A stretch of DNA of 64,000 nucleotides from Lachnospiraceae bacterium (GTDB lineage: Bacteria > Bacillota > Clostridia > Lachnospirales > Lachnospiraceae), in the NCBI GenBank assembly GCA_910576385.1, contig CAJTIR010000002.1, positions 62,001 through 126,000 on the forward strand, given 5' to 3'. Below, piece after piece: positions 1 to 9,435 of this stretch. The notes beneath the pieces were generated by a model. It was not told the origin of the DNA. It saw nothing but the letters and a program-made list of their open reading frames with translations, and searched no databases. Positions within the stretch are counted from its first letter, which is position 1. Each line of letters starts with the position of its first letter. Position numbers and translations under genes: made by a program.

Positions 1-1842
1 AAAAATTCCTTTTATCACTATTGATAACATACTTAATTGAAACATAATATAAGGAAATAAAATGAACAATCCATAATAATATGCCATATAAAGATAACCA
101 CTATAAACAGGAATCTTTTGACGAAATACTTTCAAATCTTTATTATGTCCAAATAAATTTAACCTTCTGGCATAATTTTGCCAGATTATTGGCAATTTCT
201 CTTTCTCCTTTGTTTGTACATGTTTCATGCTCTCAGGATATTGCAGAGCAAACAATTCCTTGTCTTCTTCTGTAAGTTTTGTCAAATACACTTCCTGCTG
301 ATATTCCAAATCTAAATTGAGATATCCAGGCAAATACTTTGTTCCAACATAGATCACGCATACACCAAGATAAGCAAATATCACTGCCACTGCAAAATAT
401 AAAAATAATTTTCTATATTTTGTGAAATCTCCATTTATTTTTCGCAAAGATATAACAACAAACAGGCTGCTGATTAGCAAATATGTTATAATCCCTGGCA
501 GATGATTACTTCTTAATACAAAAAACAGAGAGGCACTTGCACCAAATATGTTTTTCAGACAACAGTAAAATTCTCTCCTTTTATTTCTTTGTTCAAGTCT
601 ATGAAGGTCTTTATCAAACATCCAATGGATTTTTGTAAAAAACACGATTTCCATCAAAACCGCATACATAGCCAGTTCCTCAGAACTTCGAAACATTCCA
701 TGATAATCAATTGCCGGTTTTTTCATACGAAAAAATATGCAATACAAAATTCCTATAAAAAAAGTAATCTCCAAGGATGCCATCAAATCATAAAGCATTT
801 TATCTGGCTTGTCCATATTTTGCCAGACAAAAACAAATACCGTCCCTGAAAAAAACATAGCATATACTGCTGCAGATTGTAAATCCTTGACTATAAATAA
901 ATCACATACGATCATTCCTCCCCAAAGCCACAGCCAGCTAACCATTATTTTCCTATTCCATTGCTGCTTTACTAAAGGCTGTTCCCAAGAGACGAATGCA
1001 ATTGTTATTAATAATATTGCGCAAATTAAGATATGAAAACGATAAACTTGCAGATCTTTTAGCCAACCTGTTACATTTCCAATCAACATCCATACGAATA
1101 ATAAGCTGAACAAAAATCTTCTCATAGTTTTTCTTTGTTCTTGAGATAACCCCCCTCCAATTCTACTTCCGAAAAAATCTCCCATTATTTGCATGAAATT
1201 TTGCAGAATATCCACCAGCACATGACTCTCTTCCATTGACTTTTTTCTAAAAAATTTATGCCCGTAATGTACAAAAACAATCAATACTGCCATGACAACC
1301 AGAAATATTGGAACAAACAACTTTAAAAAATGAGGAATCGTAAACCAGGATGGCGTTGTGCGAATTTGTATGGCTGAAATAGAGATAAATTCTCCCTGCC
1401 CATCAAGGATCACAAGCCCCAATTTCTCCATTGGGATATTCCCGTCCAGAACAATCATATTTTTACCCTTGGTCAGTGAAAATATCTGTTCTGCCGCTTT
1501 TTTCCCGTCCTTATCAAAAAATTTGAGCACTCCTTCCAGAGCTTCTGTACTCAATCGATTCACTGTAATATAGAGATAGTTCCACGCCCGTTCATGACCA
1601 TCAAGATAATAACGTATAGGAGCTTTATCACTTAACAGCCAATACCCTTTTTTTTCCTTGTCATAACTCCAAGTGGACGATTCTTTCTGCAGTTCTGTGG
1701 GAGAGATATCATATACCCTGTCTGCAGACATAAATTCGTTAAAATTAATACTCCCTCCCATACGCATCATAACAAGCATTACACTGATCAAAATTGCCAC
1801 CAAAACAATCATAAATTTTTGACTTTTACTCTTTGCCTTCAA
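1..1842 (-). CDS. Wzy/O-antigen ligase-like membrane protein, 3' end beyond window
   Basis: The frame is open from 1842 to the left edge with no stop, so the C-terminus is outside the window. I chose a TTG start at 1842 because AAGAAGG lies 8 bases upstream; an upstream GTG (1851) overlaps that site. The protein has an N-terminal membrane helix, an extracytoplasmic beta-rich stretch, then many hydrophobic helices. It is a diverged paralogue of the next gene upstream (1856-3856): shared pieces include SIN near the N-terminus, WNY, and NLFGH near the C-terminus. At the positions where the paralogue carries GRDEVW and HAHN, this protein reads EKLPIIW and VYSG, so residues typical of the polymerase/ligase family appear lost. 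It starts 14 bases after the preceding stop, which suggests translational coupling. Function as a polymerase is uncertain; a non-catalytic partner is possible. Confidence 0.7.
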   Translation of the reverse strand, partial: MKAKSKSQKFMIVLVAILISVMLVMMRMGGSINFNEFMSADRVYDISPTELQKESSTWSYDKEKKGYWLLSDKAPIRYYLDGHERAWNYLYITVNRLSTEALEGVLKFFDKDGKKAAEQIFSLTKGKNMIVLDGNIPMEKLGLVILDGQGEFISISAIQIRTTPSWFTIPHFLKLFVPIFLVVMAVLIVFVHYGHKFFRKKSMEESHVLVDILQNFMQIMGDFFGSRIGGGLSQEQRKTMRRFLFSLLFVWMLIGNVTGWLKDLQVYRFHILICAILLITIAFVSWEQPLVKQQWNRKIMVSWLWLWGGMIVCDLFIVKDLQSAAVYAMFFSGTVFVFVWQNMDKPDKMLYDLMASLEITFFIGILYCIFFRMKKPAIDYHGMFRSSEELAMYAVLMEIVFFTKIHWMFDKDLHRLEQRNKRREFYCCLKNIFGASASLFFVLRSNHLPGIITYLLISSLFVVISLRKINGDFTKYRKLFLYFAVAVIFAYLGVCVIYVGTKYLPGYLNLDLEYQQEVYLTKLTEEDKELFALQYPESMKHVQTKEKEKLPIIWQNYARRLNLFGHNKDLKVFRQKIPVYSGYLYMAYYYGLFILFPYIMFQLSMLSIVIKGIF

Positions 1843-1855
1843 TGCTTTCACCTTC

Positions 1856-3856
1856 TTATGTTTCCGTGTTCTTAAACTGGCAGAACACACCTCCAATTGC
1901 AATATAATAAGTGAGCCAGGTTATATAAAAGTAAGGGGTAGCCACATCTTCTGTAAGTCCCTGAACTATATAATTTACCACTGCCAACAAAAAAAACAGT
2001 TCCATTTTCATTTGATTTTTACCAAAAATCATTTGAATACTATATTTTAAATTATAATACAACATCACCAAAAAAGGCACTGCAATAAAAACACCATAAT
2101 AATGCATCATCTGAAGCAAAGCATTATGCGCATGCATTTCTTTCTCCCCAATACATTCCAAATACCTTTCATGTCCAAATAAATTCCACTGTCGGATATA
2201 AATTTTCCATACTTCATCCCGCCCCGTAAACAAAAAATCCCATTCTCCGCTTGTAATTTTCTGAACCAGTCGCTGTGTGATCCCAGTCGTTGCTGCAAAT
2301 GATGTCAGTGTCAAAGACATTTTCCCTGTCACTGGCTGTCCAAAATCCCCTGAAAATACAACCGATGTCCCAAATAATTGAGGCACATTCGTCAAACACC
2401 ATTTTCCTGGAACCACCATAAACACTATACAACATAGAAATACCAACACCATTTTTTTTAAATTTTTCCAATAAGCTCTTTTCTTTTCGTTCGGAAACTG
2501 TTTCCATATAAACACAACCCACTGTAAAATATAAGCAATTAGTGATGTTATGCTTTCAGTAAGATATAGAAATCCCCATATACTGGCCAAACCAAGTATA
2601 TTTTCCACCAACATAGGGTATTTTACTTTCTCTTTTCGTAAATTCTCATCCAAACAAGTTAAAAAGATGATATTGACTGTGGCAAGATATCTTGCGAAAA
2701 TATTGGGATTTTTGTAGATGCCAGAATAGCGTATCCCTGGAACATAAACTCTGCAAAATATACAAAAAATACATCCAATCCAATAACTCCATCGCAATGC
2801 TGCAAAAAAATCTTCCAGAAATTTTTCTGGTTTTTTCATACTGTTCCAAGCCATATAGAGAGGAGCCATAGTTGCCAACATTAAAATCCCTACATTCTGA
2901 ACTCTCTTTTCAACTATAAAATCTGAAATAATAGTCATAATCCATAGAACAAACCAAGAATATACCAGAGGATTTTTCCAATTTATTGTTTTTCTTTTAT
3001 ATTCCCATGATAAAAAGGCAACAAAAAGAAAACAGATTCCCAGAAATATAACCTGTCTTCTCTGTATCAAAATCTTCCAATTCCACCCCTTCATCATCAT
3101 AAAATAAATAATAAACACACTTATCAAAAAGAAAATTCTACGCAACAGAGCTTTTCCTTTCTCAGAAAAGCCCTGAAATACTTCGCCACCCCGATCTAAA
3201 AGATATTCATATACTTTTTGTATCTCTACTATCCATACACTTTTCTTTATGGATGTATCTCCTAATGCACGATAAAAGCAAACTAAGCCACGAAGCAATA
3301 GGATAGCCAGCAAATACAAAATCATAACCATCACGAAAGTTTTCGGTGCATCCTTCCACTCAAAATTCTGCAATTTTTCCCGAAATTGTATTTTTTTTAT
3401 GACAAAAGAACTCGGTTCCCTGACAATAATTCGAATGGCATAGACTTCTCCTTCTTGCAGCTTAAGGATATTGCGCCCATCTTGAATTGGCAGACTAACT
3501 GTATATTTTACTTGGCTGTTTTGATCTAAAAATTCTATATCCCACCAGTTACTTTTACTTAAGTCTGCCACTTCCAAATAAACATAATTCCAATCTTTAC
3601 GACTATTCTCTATCAGAAAAACATGACTGGCATTTTCTGTTTCTATCTCAATCTTTTCTGATGTAAAATTATAAATCCAAAATTCTTCTGAAGTTCTATA
3701 ATTAGAATTAGGGATATCATACAACTCTCCCACATCATAAAAACATTGTAAATTGATACTGCCTGTCAAATACATCACAGTAACTATTCCAGAAAATATT
3801 ATACCAATCAGCAAAAAAATATTGAATGTCAGAATTCCAATATTTGCTCTCCTCAT
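1856..3856 (-). CDS. Wzy-type polymerase / O-antigen ligase-like membrane protein
   Basis: A protein of 666 residues. I chose the ATG at 3856, 8 bases after TTGGAG, rather than the GTG at 3865, which lies on top of that site. It has one N-terminal membrane helix, an extracytoplasmic region of about 130 residues, then about ten or more membrane helices. Near the C-terminus an extracytoplasmic loop carries TGRDEVW, NLFGHE and HAHNALLQ, the arrangement seen in the O-antigen ligase/polymerase superfamily (Wzy_C type). The likely role is joining lipid-linked repeat units or transferring a glycan on the outer face of the membrane. It follows ugd and is followed by a paralogue. A third copy of only its first ~170 codons lies at 5448-5966. 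The substrate cannot be read from the sequence. Confidence 0.75.
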   Translation of the reverse strand: MRRANIGILTFNIFLLIGIIFSGIVTVMYLTGSINLQCFYDVGELYDIPNSNYRTSEEFWIYNFTSEKIEIETENASHVFLIENSRKDWNYVYLEVADLSKSNWWDIEFLDQNSQVKYTVSLPIQDGRNILKLQEGEVYAIRIIVREPSSFVIKKIQFREKLQNFEWKDAPKTFVMVMILYLLAILLLRGLVCFYRALGDTSIKKSVWIVEIQKVYEYLLDRGGEVFQGFSEKGKALLRRIFFLISVFIIYFMMMKGWNWKILIQRRQVIFLGICFLFVAFLSWEYKRKTINWKNPLVYSWFVLWIMTIISDFIVEKRVQNVGILMLATMAPLYMAWNSMKKPEKFLEDFFAALRWSYWIGCIFCIFCRVYVPGIRYSGIYKNPNIFARYLATVNIIFLTCLDENLRKEKVKYPMLVENILGLASIWGFLYLTESITSLIAYILQWVVFIWKQFPNEKKRAYWKNLKKMVLVFLCCIVFMVVPGKWCLTNVPQLFGTSVVFSGDFGQPVTGKMSLTLTSFAATTGITQRLVQKITSGEWDFLFTGRDEVWKIYIRQWNLFGHERYLECIGEKEMHAHNALLQMMHYYGVFIAVPFLVMLYYNLKYSIQMIFGKNQMKMELFFLLAVVNYIVQGLTEDVATPYFYITWLTYYIAIGGVFCQFKNTET

Positions 3857-3947
3857 TTTCTCCACTCCAAGCAGTGTTTAAAAAACCTTCCAAATACTAT
3901 ATAATATCATTGCCGTACTTATTTTTAGAGCAATATTTTCTTAACTT

Positions 3948-5132
3948 TTAATCTCTTTGCCATAAATCTCGAGTGTATACCTTTTGCCTCACATCATTTA
4001 ATTCATCTTCCCAACGATTGACGATAATGATATCACTTTTTTTCTTAAATTCCTCCAAATCATGGTAAACTCTACTATCAAAAAATTTATCTTCTTTGAT
4101 AGTTGGCTCATAGATAATAATCTCCACATCCTTTGCCTTAAGCCGTTTCATCACACCCTGAATAGAAGATTGACGAAAATTATCAGAATTAGATTTCATA
4201 GTAAGGCGGTAAACTCCGACAGTCTTTGGATTATGTTCAAGAATACGTTCGGCTATAAAATCTTTACGGGTATGATTTGCTTCAACAATTGCCTTTATGA
4301 TATTATTTGGAACATCTTTATAATTAGCCAACAGCTGTTTGGTATCTTTGGGTAAACAATAACCTCCATAACCAAATGAGGGGTTATTATAATAATTTCC
4401 AATACGAGGATCCATGCTTACCCCCTCAATAATCTGCCTGCTGTCTAATCCTCTTAATTCTGCATAAGTATCTAATTCATTAAAATAAGACACACGCAAT
4501 GCAAGATACGTGTTAGAAAATAATTTGATCGCTTCTGCTTCTGTCAGGTTGGTAAACAAAATGGGAATATCTTTTTTTATAGCTCCATCTACTAAAAGAT
4601 TAGCAAATCCCTTAGCCTTTTCTGCCATTTCCCAATTTTCTGTCGGAGATCCAACTATAATTCTAGAAGGATAAAGATTATCATACAATGCTCTACCCTC
4701 CCGTAAAAATTCTGGAGAAAACAAAATATTTTCAATCTGATATTTTTCTTTTAAAGATTCTGTAAATCCAACTGGAACAGTAGATTTTATAACAATCGTA
4801 CAAGATGTATTTATTTTCATAACATCTTCAATTACCTTTTCCACAGTAGATGTATCAAAAAAATTTTTATATGGATCATAATTGGTCGGCGTTGAAATAA
4901 TGACATATTCTGCATCACGGTATGCTTTTTCCCCATCTAAAGTTGCAAACAAATTCAAATCTTTTTCCTTTAGATATTGTTCTATTTCCCTGTCAATTAT
5001 TGGTGATTTTCTTTGGTTAATCATATCTACTTTATCTGGTATAATATCTACTGCATATACCTCGTTATGCAAAGACAATAAAACTGCTAAAGACAAACCA
5101 ACATATCCTGTTCCTGCAACGGCTATTTTCAT
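3948..5132 (-). CDS. ugd: UDP-glucose/nucleotide-sugar 6-dehydrogenase
   Basis: This 394-residue enzyme oxidises an NDP-hexose to the uronic acid, probably UDP-glucose to UDP-glucuronate, using NAD in the cytoplasm. It has an N-terminal Rossmann motif (GTGYVG), [17 protein letters not shown], and the active-site segment [10 protein letters not shown] with the catalytic cysteine, and ends in the family-typical TRDLW. Length fits the single-domain Ugd family. The open frame reaches 5168, but I place the start at the ATG at 5132, where the Rossmann fold begins; AAAGGA lies about 12 bases upstream. It sits between a full-length Wzy-like gene and a truncated copy of that gene. The uronic acid would feed one of the polymers of this locus. 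Confidence 0.92.
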   Translation of the reverse strand: MKIAVAGTGYVGLSLAVLLSLHNEVYAVDIIPDKVDMINQRKSPIIDREIEQYLKEKDLNLFATLDGEKAYRDAEYVIISTPTNYDPYKNFFDTSTVEKVIEDVMKINTSCTIVIKSTVPVGFTESLKEKYQIENILFSPEFLREGRALYDNLYPSRIIVGSPTENWEMAEKAKGFANLLVDGAIKKDIPILFTNLTEAEAIKLFSNTYLALRVSYFNELDTYAELRGLDSRQIIEGVSMDPRIGNYYNNPSFGYGGYCLPKDTKQLLANYKDVPNNIIKAIVEANHTRKDFIAERILEHNPKTVGVYRLTMKSNSDNFRQSSIQGVMKRLKAKDVEIIIYEPTIKEDKFFDSRVYHDLEEFKKKSDIIIVNRWEDELNDVRQKVYTRDLWQRD

Positions 5133-5447
5133 ATTTATATCCATTCCTTTCGCTTCGCTCAGGCACAAAACGTTATGAAAATGTTTTCCCGAGCTTATTT
5201 TTTCTTTATAATTCTTCTTGTAGGGAACTCGGTATACTACAAATCACGGGGAGGTGAGTGGGCTGTCCGGCTTGCCGGATGACCGTATTTTTATATGTGT
5301 AGTACGCCTTTTCAAACACAAATAAGTGTGGCTCCTAGCACGTAATCTTATCTTTGTATAAACAATCTCGTTTATGGCTTAGGCGTTCAGTCAATGCCGT
5401 CTCTCCCTATTATCTTTATTGAACCCGATCGGTTCTGAAAGGACTCC
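5133..5447 (-). mobile_element. Gene-free stretch; possible decayed IS200/IS605 (tnpB 3' end) remnant
   Basis: No intact gene is present. Read on the minus strand, the stretch contains codons for IGRD...TP interrupted by stops, which resembles the usual C-terminal end of TnpB proteins. It also has a tight hairpin (TCCGGC/GCCGGA, near 5269-5282) and a GCCCACTC segment, similar to sequence found at right ends of such elements. No transposase frame survives. It abuts the exact point (about 5471) where the truncated duplicate of the Wzy-like gene breaks off. The assignment rests on resemblance only; an unrelated structured intergenic sequence is possible. Confidence 0.3.
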
Positions 5448-5966
5448 CTATGGCTTTAAAAATCGTGTACAAAAATTCTGCAATCTTTCCCGAAATTGTA
5501 TTTTTCTTATGACAAAAGATATCGGTTCCCTGACAATAATACGAATTGCATAGACTTCTCCTTCTTGCAGCTGCAGGATATTGCGCCCATTTTGAATTGG
5601 CAGACTAACTGTATATTGTACTTGGCCGTTTTGATCTAAAAACTCTATATCCCACCAGCTACTTTTACTTAAGTCTGCCACTTCCAAATAGACATAATTC
5701 CAATCTTTACGACTATTCTCTATCAGAAAAACATGACTGGCATTTTCTGTTTCTATCTCAATCTTTTCTGATGTAAAATTATAAATCCAAAATTCTTCTG
5801 AAGATCTATAATTAGAATTAGGGATATCATACAATTCTCCCACATCATAGAAATTTTGCAAATTTATACTGCCTGTCAAATGCATTAAAGTAACAATTCC
5901 TGAAAATATTATACCAATCAGCAAAAAAATATTGAATGTCAGAATACCAATATTTGCTCTCCTCAT
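5448..5966 (-). pseudogene. Truncated duplicate of the Wzy-like gene (N-terminal part only)
   Basis: The frame gives 172 residues, of which about 165 match the N-terminus of the 1856-3856 product. DNA at 5472-5993 aligns with 3362-3883 at a constant offset of 2110 bases with about 28 differences, or roughly 95% identity by eye. After LQNF the copy runs into unrelated codons and a TAG. It keeps the start codon and ribosome site, so a short protein with one membrane helix and the extracytoplasmic domain could still be made. The transporter- and polymerase-like helices are absent. It is most simply a non-functional leftover of duplication or recombination. Confidence 0.8.
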
Positions 5967-6231
5967 TTTCTCCACTCCAAGCAGTGTTTGTTAAAGACTT
6001 CTTAATTCCATAATTTACAATGTCATTCCAGTATTCATATATCTAAGCAAAATTTTCTTTAGCTTGTGACAAGCGATTCAGAATGGACATGCACCATTTG
6101 TTTACAATGTTTATCTTCTGATTCCTGTTTTATCTTGAATAGCATTGGCATCCGATTTAAAATTTTCATACAGATAGCAACACATGATTGACACTATTAT
6201 TTATTTTTCATCCTAATACTATATACTCTTG

Positions 6232-6618
6232 TTATTCCAAAAACAGTTTTCTGGTTATGAAATTATAAATCATTACAATACAAGTAGAGAATACTTTTAC
6301 AAACATATAATAAACATTAAAAAATTCAACTCCTATGCACATTATAATTTGGTTAATACCCAATCCAACTACGCTCAAAATGATAAATATGATAAATTCC
6401 GTCATTTTCCTATTATTTTTCTTTGTCTTAAAGACCCATGTTTTACTTAAAACATAATTATAGATGACAGAAATGGAAAAAGACATCATACCAGATAAAA
6501 GATAATTAATATCAACAAACTCTGTTAGACAATACAAGATAGAATAGTCCAACAAAAAAGCTGTACCCCCTACAATTCCAAAGCGAAATATCTGAATTAT
6601 CAGTCTCTTTTTCTCCAT
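6232..6618 (-). CDS. gtrA: GtrA-family membrane protein
   Basis: A small protein of 128 residues with four predicted membrane helices. The opening FGIVGGTAFLLDYSILY and the later asparagine-containing helices (IYNYVLSKTWVF, IYNFITRKLF) are typical of the GtrA/PF04138 family. In phage serotype-conversion systems GtrA is thought to flip undecaprenyl-phosphate-sugar to the outer face of the membrane. Here it is the last of a run with a membrane protein (6682-7929) and a GtrB-type transferase (8059-9012), which matches the three-gene Gtr layout. The specific sugar is unknown. Confidence 0.85.
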   Translation of the reverse strand: MEKKRLIIQIFRFGIVGGTAFLLDYSILYCLTEFVDINYLLSGMMSFSISVIYNYVLSKTWVFKTKKNNRKMTEFIIFIILSVVGLGINQIIMCIGVEFFNVYYMFVKVFSTCIVMIYNFITRKLFLE

Positions 6619-6681
6619 ACTTTTTTCACCTCAAAATTTTTTACTCCTATATAAAAATATTCTGCCAGGACAGAAACAATA

Positions 6682-7929
6682 TTATAATGTTTCTGATATT
6701 TTTTTGCATTCTTCTAAATTTTTACTAAGCCAAACTAATATAGCAAATATAAAAATGGCTAATTCCCGATAAGTAAACCAATAATGAACATAAGAGTGGT
6801 TAGCCAACACCATATACCATACAAACGGTATTATTGCAATTAATAAAAAATGAATATTTTTCAGATACATTTTTTTATCTTTTGCCATTTTAAATATAAG
6901 ACTAATTAATAAAACTAAAACCAAGAATAAAAACATATATTTAATAGGTGTCTGAAACATAGCAGACATGTTGTTTAAAATTGCCTCTTTCCTCCCATAA
7001 TCTTCAGATGATGTTCTGTTAAAAATCGCTGTTATTGCATCATAAATAATATTTTTCCTTAAAAGAATACTTCCAGCAATCCATTTTCCTGCCCACATTC
7101 CTCCATATCCTATTGCCCAGATACTTCCATATTGAATGGTCTCTAATACATCAGATTGTAAGGAATGTTTTTTCTTTAGTATAAAATAGAAAATAAGAGT
7201 GATACCGCATGTTACAAGCGGGTATGTGAGTAAATCAAAATAACTTGTCGCCATACCGATACAAAGGAAAAAAGTCAATGTATTTCCAGCTACCTCTATT
7301 ACTTCAAACCAAACTAACAATATAATTATCGAAATACTTGTCAGATAAAAAACTGCTGAAAACTGCAACGAGAACGCCACACTAACAGGTATAAGGCTGC
7401 AAACAGTTATTAAATAAGATAAAACATATAATTTCATGTCTTTTTTCCACATTAATGCAACAATAAAAACAATTAATAATATCTGAAGGCACATATTGAC
7501 ATAACGTATTTCCTGATAATTAAATATTAGCAACAGGGGCTTTAAAACCAATTGATAACCATGCCAGTAACGTGAGTAACCACTGACAGTATAATCTGGA
7601 TTGCCTTTTCCATAAGCAACTAATACTTCTGAAGGTCTTTTATCTTCGTAAAAAACCCTATACATATTCACCGTCCTATCAACAAGATTGGTATCTGCCT
7701 TATTTGCAGAAGTTACAAGCATAATAGAATCCGTAAAATTATCCAATCTGCTTGATATATAACCGTTTATAAGCATCGGATAATCTCCTTCTGCCTCCAT
7801 GACAGACGTAGACTCTGAAATATGCTTCTGCATTTGTCCAGTAGGTAAAGCATTGACTAATAACAATAATAATATTCCACCAATAATACCAACAAACAAA
7901 ATAATACTTAAATTTAAAATCTTTTTCAT
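6682..7929 (-). CDS. Polytopic membrane protein, putative GT-C/Gtr-type glycosyltransferase
   Basis: A protein of 415 residues. It has one N-terminal helix, an extracytoplasmic segment of about 110 residues that includes YWHGYQ, then about nine hydrophobic helices. I do not recognise a named family by motif. Its place between a GtrB-type and a GtrA-type gene is where the serotype-specific transferase of Gtr systems is found, and topology with a long first outer loop fits GT-C enzymes using a polyprenyl-phosphate sugar donor. The role as side-chain sugar transferase outside the membrane is therefore inferred from context, not from catalytic residues. Confidence 0.6.
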   Translation of the reverse strand: MKKILNLSIILFVGIIGGILLLLLVNALPTGQMQKHISESTSVMEAEGDYPMLINGYISSRLDNFTDSIMLVTSANKADTNLVDRTVNMYRVFYEDKRPSEVLVAYGKGNPDYTVSGYSRYWHGYQLVLKPLLLIFNYQEIRYVNMCLQILLIVFIVALMWKKDMKLYVLSYLITVCSLIPVSVAFSLQFSAVFYLTSISIIILLVWFEVIEVAGNTLTFFLCIGMATSYFDLLTYPLVTCGITLIFYFILKKKHSLQSDVLETIQYGSIWAIGYGGMWAGKWIAGSILLRKNIIYDAITAIFNRTSSEDYGRKEAILNNMSAMFQTPIKYMFLFLVLVLLISLIFKMAKDKKMYLKNIHFLLIAIIPFVWYMVLANHSYVHYWFTYRELAIFIFAILVWLSKNLEECKKISETL

Positions 7930-8058
7930 TATTTTTCCTTCTTAATAGCGAAAACCCCAAATAATTGATTTTTGAAGTTTTTTAATAATACTTCACATGA
8001 AAAACCAAAAACACAAGAAATATCACAAATATATCAGTTTATACAATTCTTTATTTTT

Positions 8059-9012
8059 TCAGTAAACTTGCCTATTTTCCCCCCTAACTTTTTTCTGATA
8101 TGACACTTGTTGCAATTTAAATTCAAAATCCTGTCTATTTTTCTGCATAATATTGTCTAATATCAATCCTCCAAACATAGATTGTATTGCAGCGATAAAT
8201 GCAAAACCACTAACTATTAATGTTGGAAATTTTAAAACAAGTCCGGTGTGGATATATTCGACTAATACTGGAATAAACAAAATAGCTGCTATGACTACTA
8301 GTATGCCTGAAAGTATAGAAAAGAAAGCCATCGGACGATAAGAACGGAATAAACGAAAAATTGTCATAAGAACTTTAAATCCATCTGAATATGTGTTTAA
8401 TTTAGATTCACTTCCCTCTGGCCTATCCCTATATTCAATTATCGTATTGTCAACATACATCTTTTTATCTACAGCATGGATTGTCATCTCTGTCTCAATT
8501 TCAAATCCCTTGGAAAGTACAGGAAATGTTTTTACAAATTCATAACTAAATGCACGATATCCTGTCATAATATCATTGATACTACTTTTAAACAACAAAT
8601 TAATACTTTTCTTCACAAGATTATTTCCAAAATTATGAAAAAGACGTTTATTTTCCTGGGCATATGTGGAAGACAGCCTGTCCCCCACTACCATATCAAC
8701 ATGCTTATTTAAAACTTTATCTACCATGTCAACAGCACATTCTACAGGATAAGTATCATCTCCGTCCACAAGTACATAGCATTCCGCATTGATTTCCCGA
8801 AACATTCTTCTTACTACATTACCCTTGCCCTGATAATATTCACAGCGTACAACCGCTCCAGCTTCTTGTGCTATATAGGCTGTATCATCCGATGAATTAT
8901 TATCATACACATATATCACCGCTTCCGGCAACACTTTTTTAAAATCCTTTATTACTTTCCTAATTGTCTGAGATTCATTATAACAGGGTACTAAAATAGC
9001 AATCTTATCCAT
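8059..9012 (-). CDS. gtrB: GtrB-type polyprenyl-phosphate glycosyltransferase (GT2)
   Basis: A protein of 317 residues. The N-terminal GT2 domain shows ILVPCYNES, DNNSSDDT and the metal-binding DGDDTYP; ITGYR-like TGYRAFS follows. Two membrane helices lie at about residues 230-290, and the tail is basic. This is the layout of GtrB/DPM1-type enzymes, which transfer a sugar from a nucleotide donor to undecaprenyl phosphate on the inner membrane face. AGGAG precedes the ATG. The two genes downstream supply a candidate outer-face transferase and a GtrA flippase, so the product likely starts a polymer side-chain modification pathway. Confidence 0.87.
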   Translation of the reverse strand: MDKIAILVPCYNESQTIRKVIKDFKKVLPEAVIYVYDNNSSDDTAYIAQEAGAVVRCEYYQGKGNVVRRMFREINAECYVLVDGDDTYPVECAVDMVDKVLNKHVDMVVGDRLSSTYAQENKRLFHNFGNNLVKKSINLLFKSSINDIMTGYRAFSYEFVKTFPVLSKGFEIETEMTIHAVDKKMYVDNTIIEYRDRPEGSESKLNTYSDGFKVLMTIFRLFRSYRPMAFFSILSGILVVIAAILFIPVLVEYIHTGLVLKFPTLIVSGFAFIAAIQSMFGGLILDNIMQKNRQDFEFKLQQVSYQKKVRGENRQVY

Positions 9013-9435
9013 CTATACTACTCCTTTAGTTCTTCATCTGTAAGCTGTGCTTTTATATGTTTTTTCTAAAATTTTCTGTTAATTTTAGAAAACTATATCA
9101 ATCAAATTTACATACTTATACATACTACCATGAAATATAATTAAAAATCAAGTATATTATGTCTTGTGCCCTAAACTATTATATCCTTGCAGCAGGTTGC
9201 TTATAAAACACCTTTTCTCTATAGTTATTTTCCCTTTCTATCCTACTTGCATGTGGATGAACTCCTCCAAAACCTACCCACTCTTTTTAATTCAAACAAA
9301 AAAGAAATACTATGTTCATAATTTATTCATTCTTACATTTATCATGTCTTAAGTTTAATCTCTTCCCCACAAATCCCAGGTATTAACCTTTTGTTTCACG
9401 TCAGCATATCTCCTTATTTTTGATTACTAATAAAA
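9013..9435. other. AT-rich intergenic stretch containing a ugd vestige
   Basis: No intact gene. The segment 9356-9420 encodes a Ugd C-terminal remnant on the minus strand (separate entry). The rest (about 9013-9350) is AT-rich with no convincing frame, repeat or terminator. A TATAAT-like box on the minus strand at 9178-9183 has no good -35 partner. Confidence 0.6.
9354..9420 (-). pseudogene. Vestige of a second ugd gene (C-terminal ~20 codons)
   Basis: On the minus strand the codons read YADVKQKV, then DLWGRD followed by TAA. The intact Ugd at 3948 ends DVRQKV...DLWQRD and stop, so this is recognisably the same C-terminus. Further upstream the match is lost within a few codons and would need a frame change. 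The fragment starts about 15-20 bases after the stop of the 9436-10422 gene. It marks a former ugd position and suggests a deletion or replacement between here and the present ugd. Confidence 0.6.

Noticed and set aside
1358-1573. Small plus-strand frames in the first 1.6 kb
   Set aside because: They lie opposite a continuous minus-strand frame that runs off the left edge.
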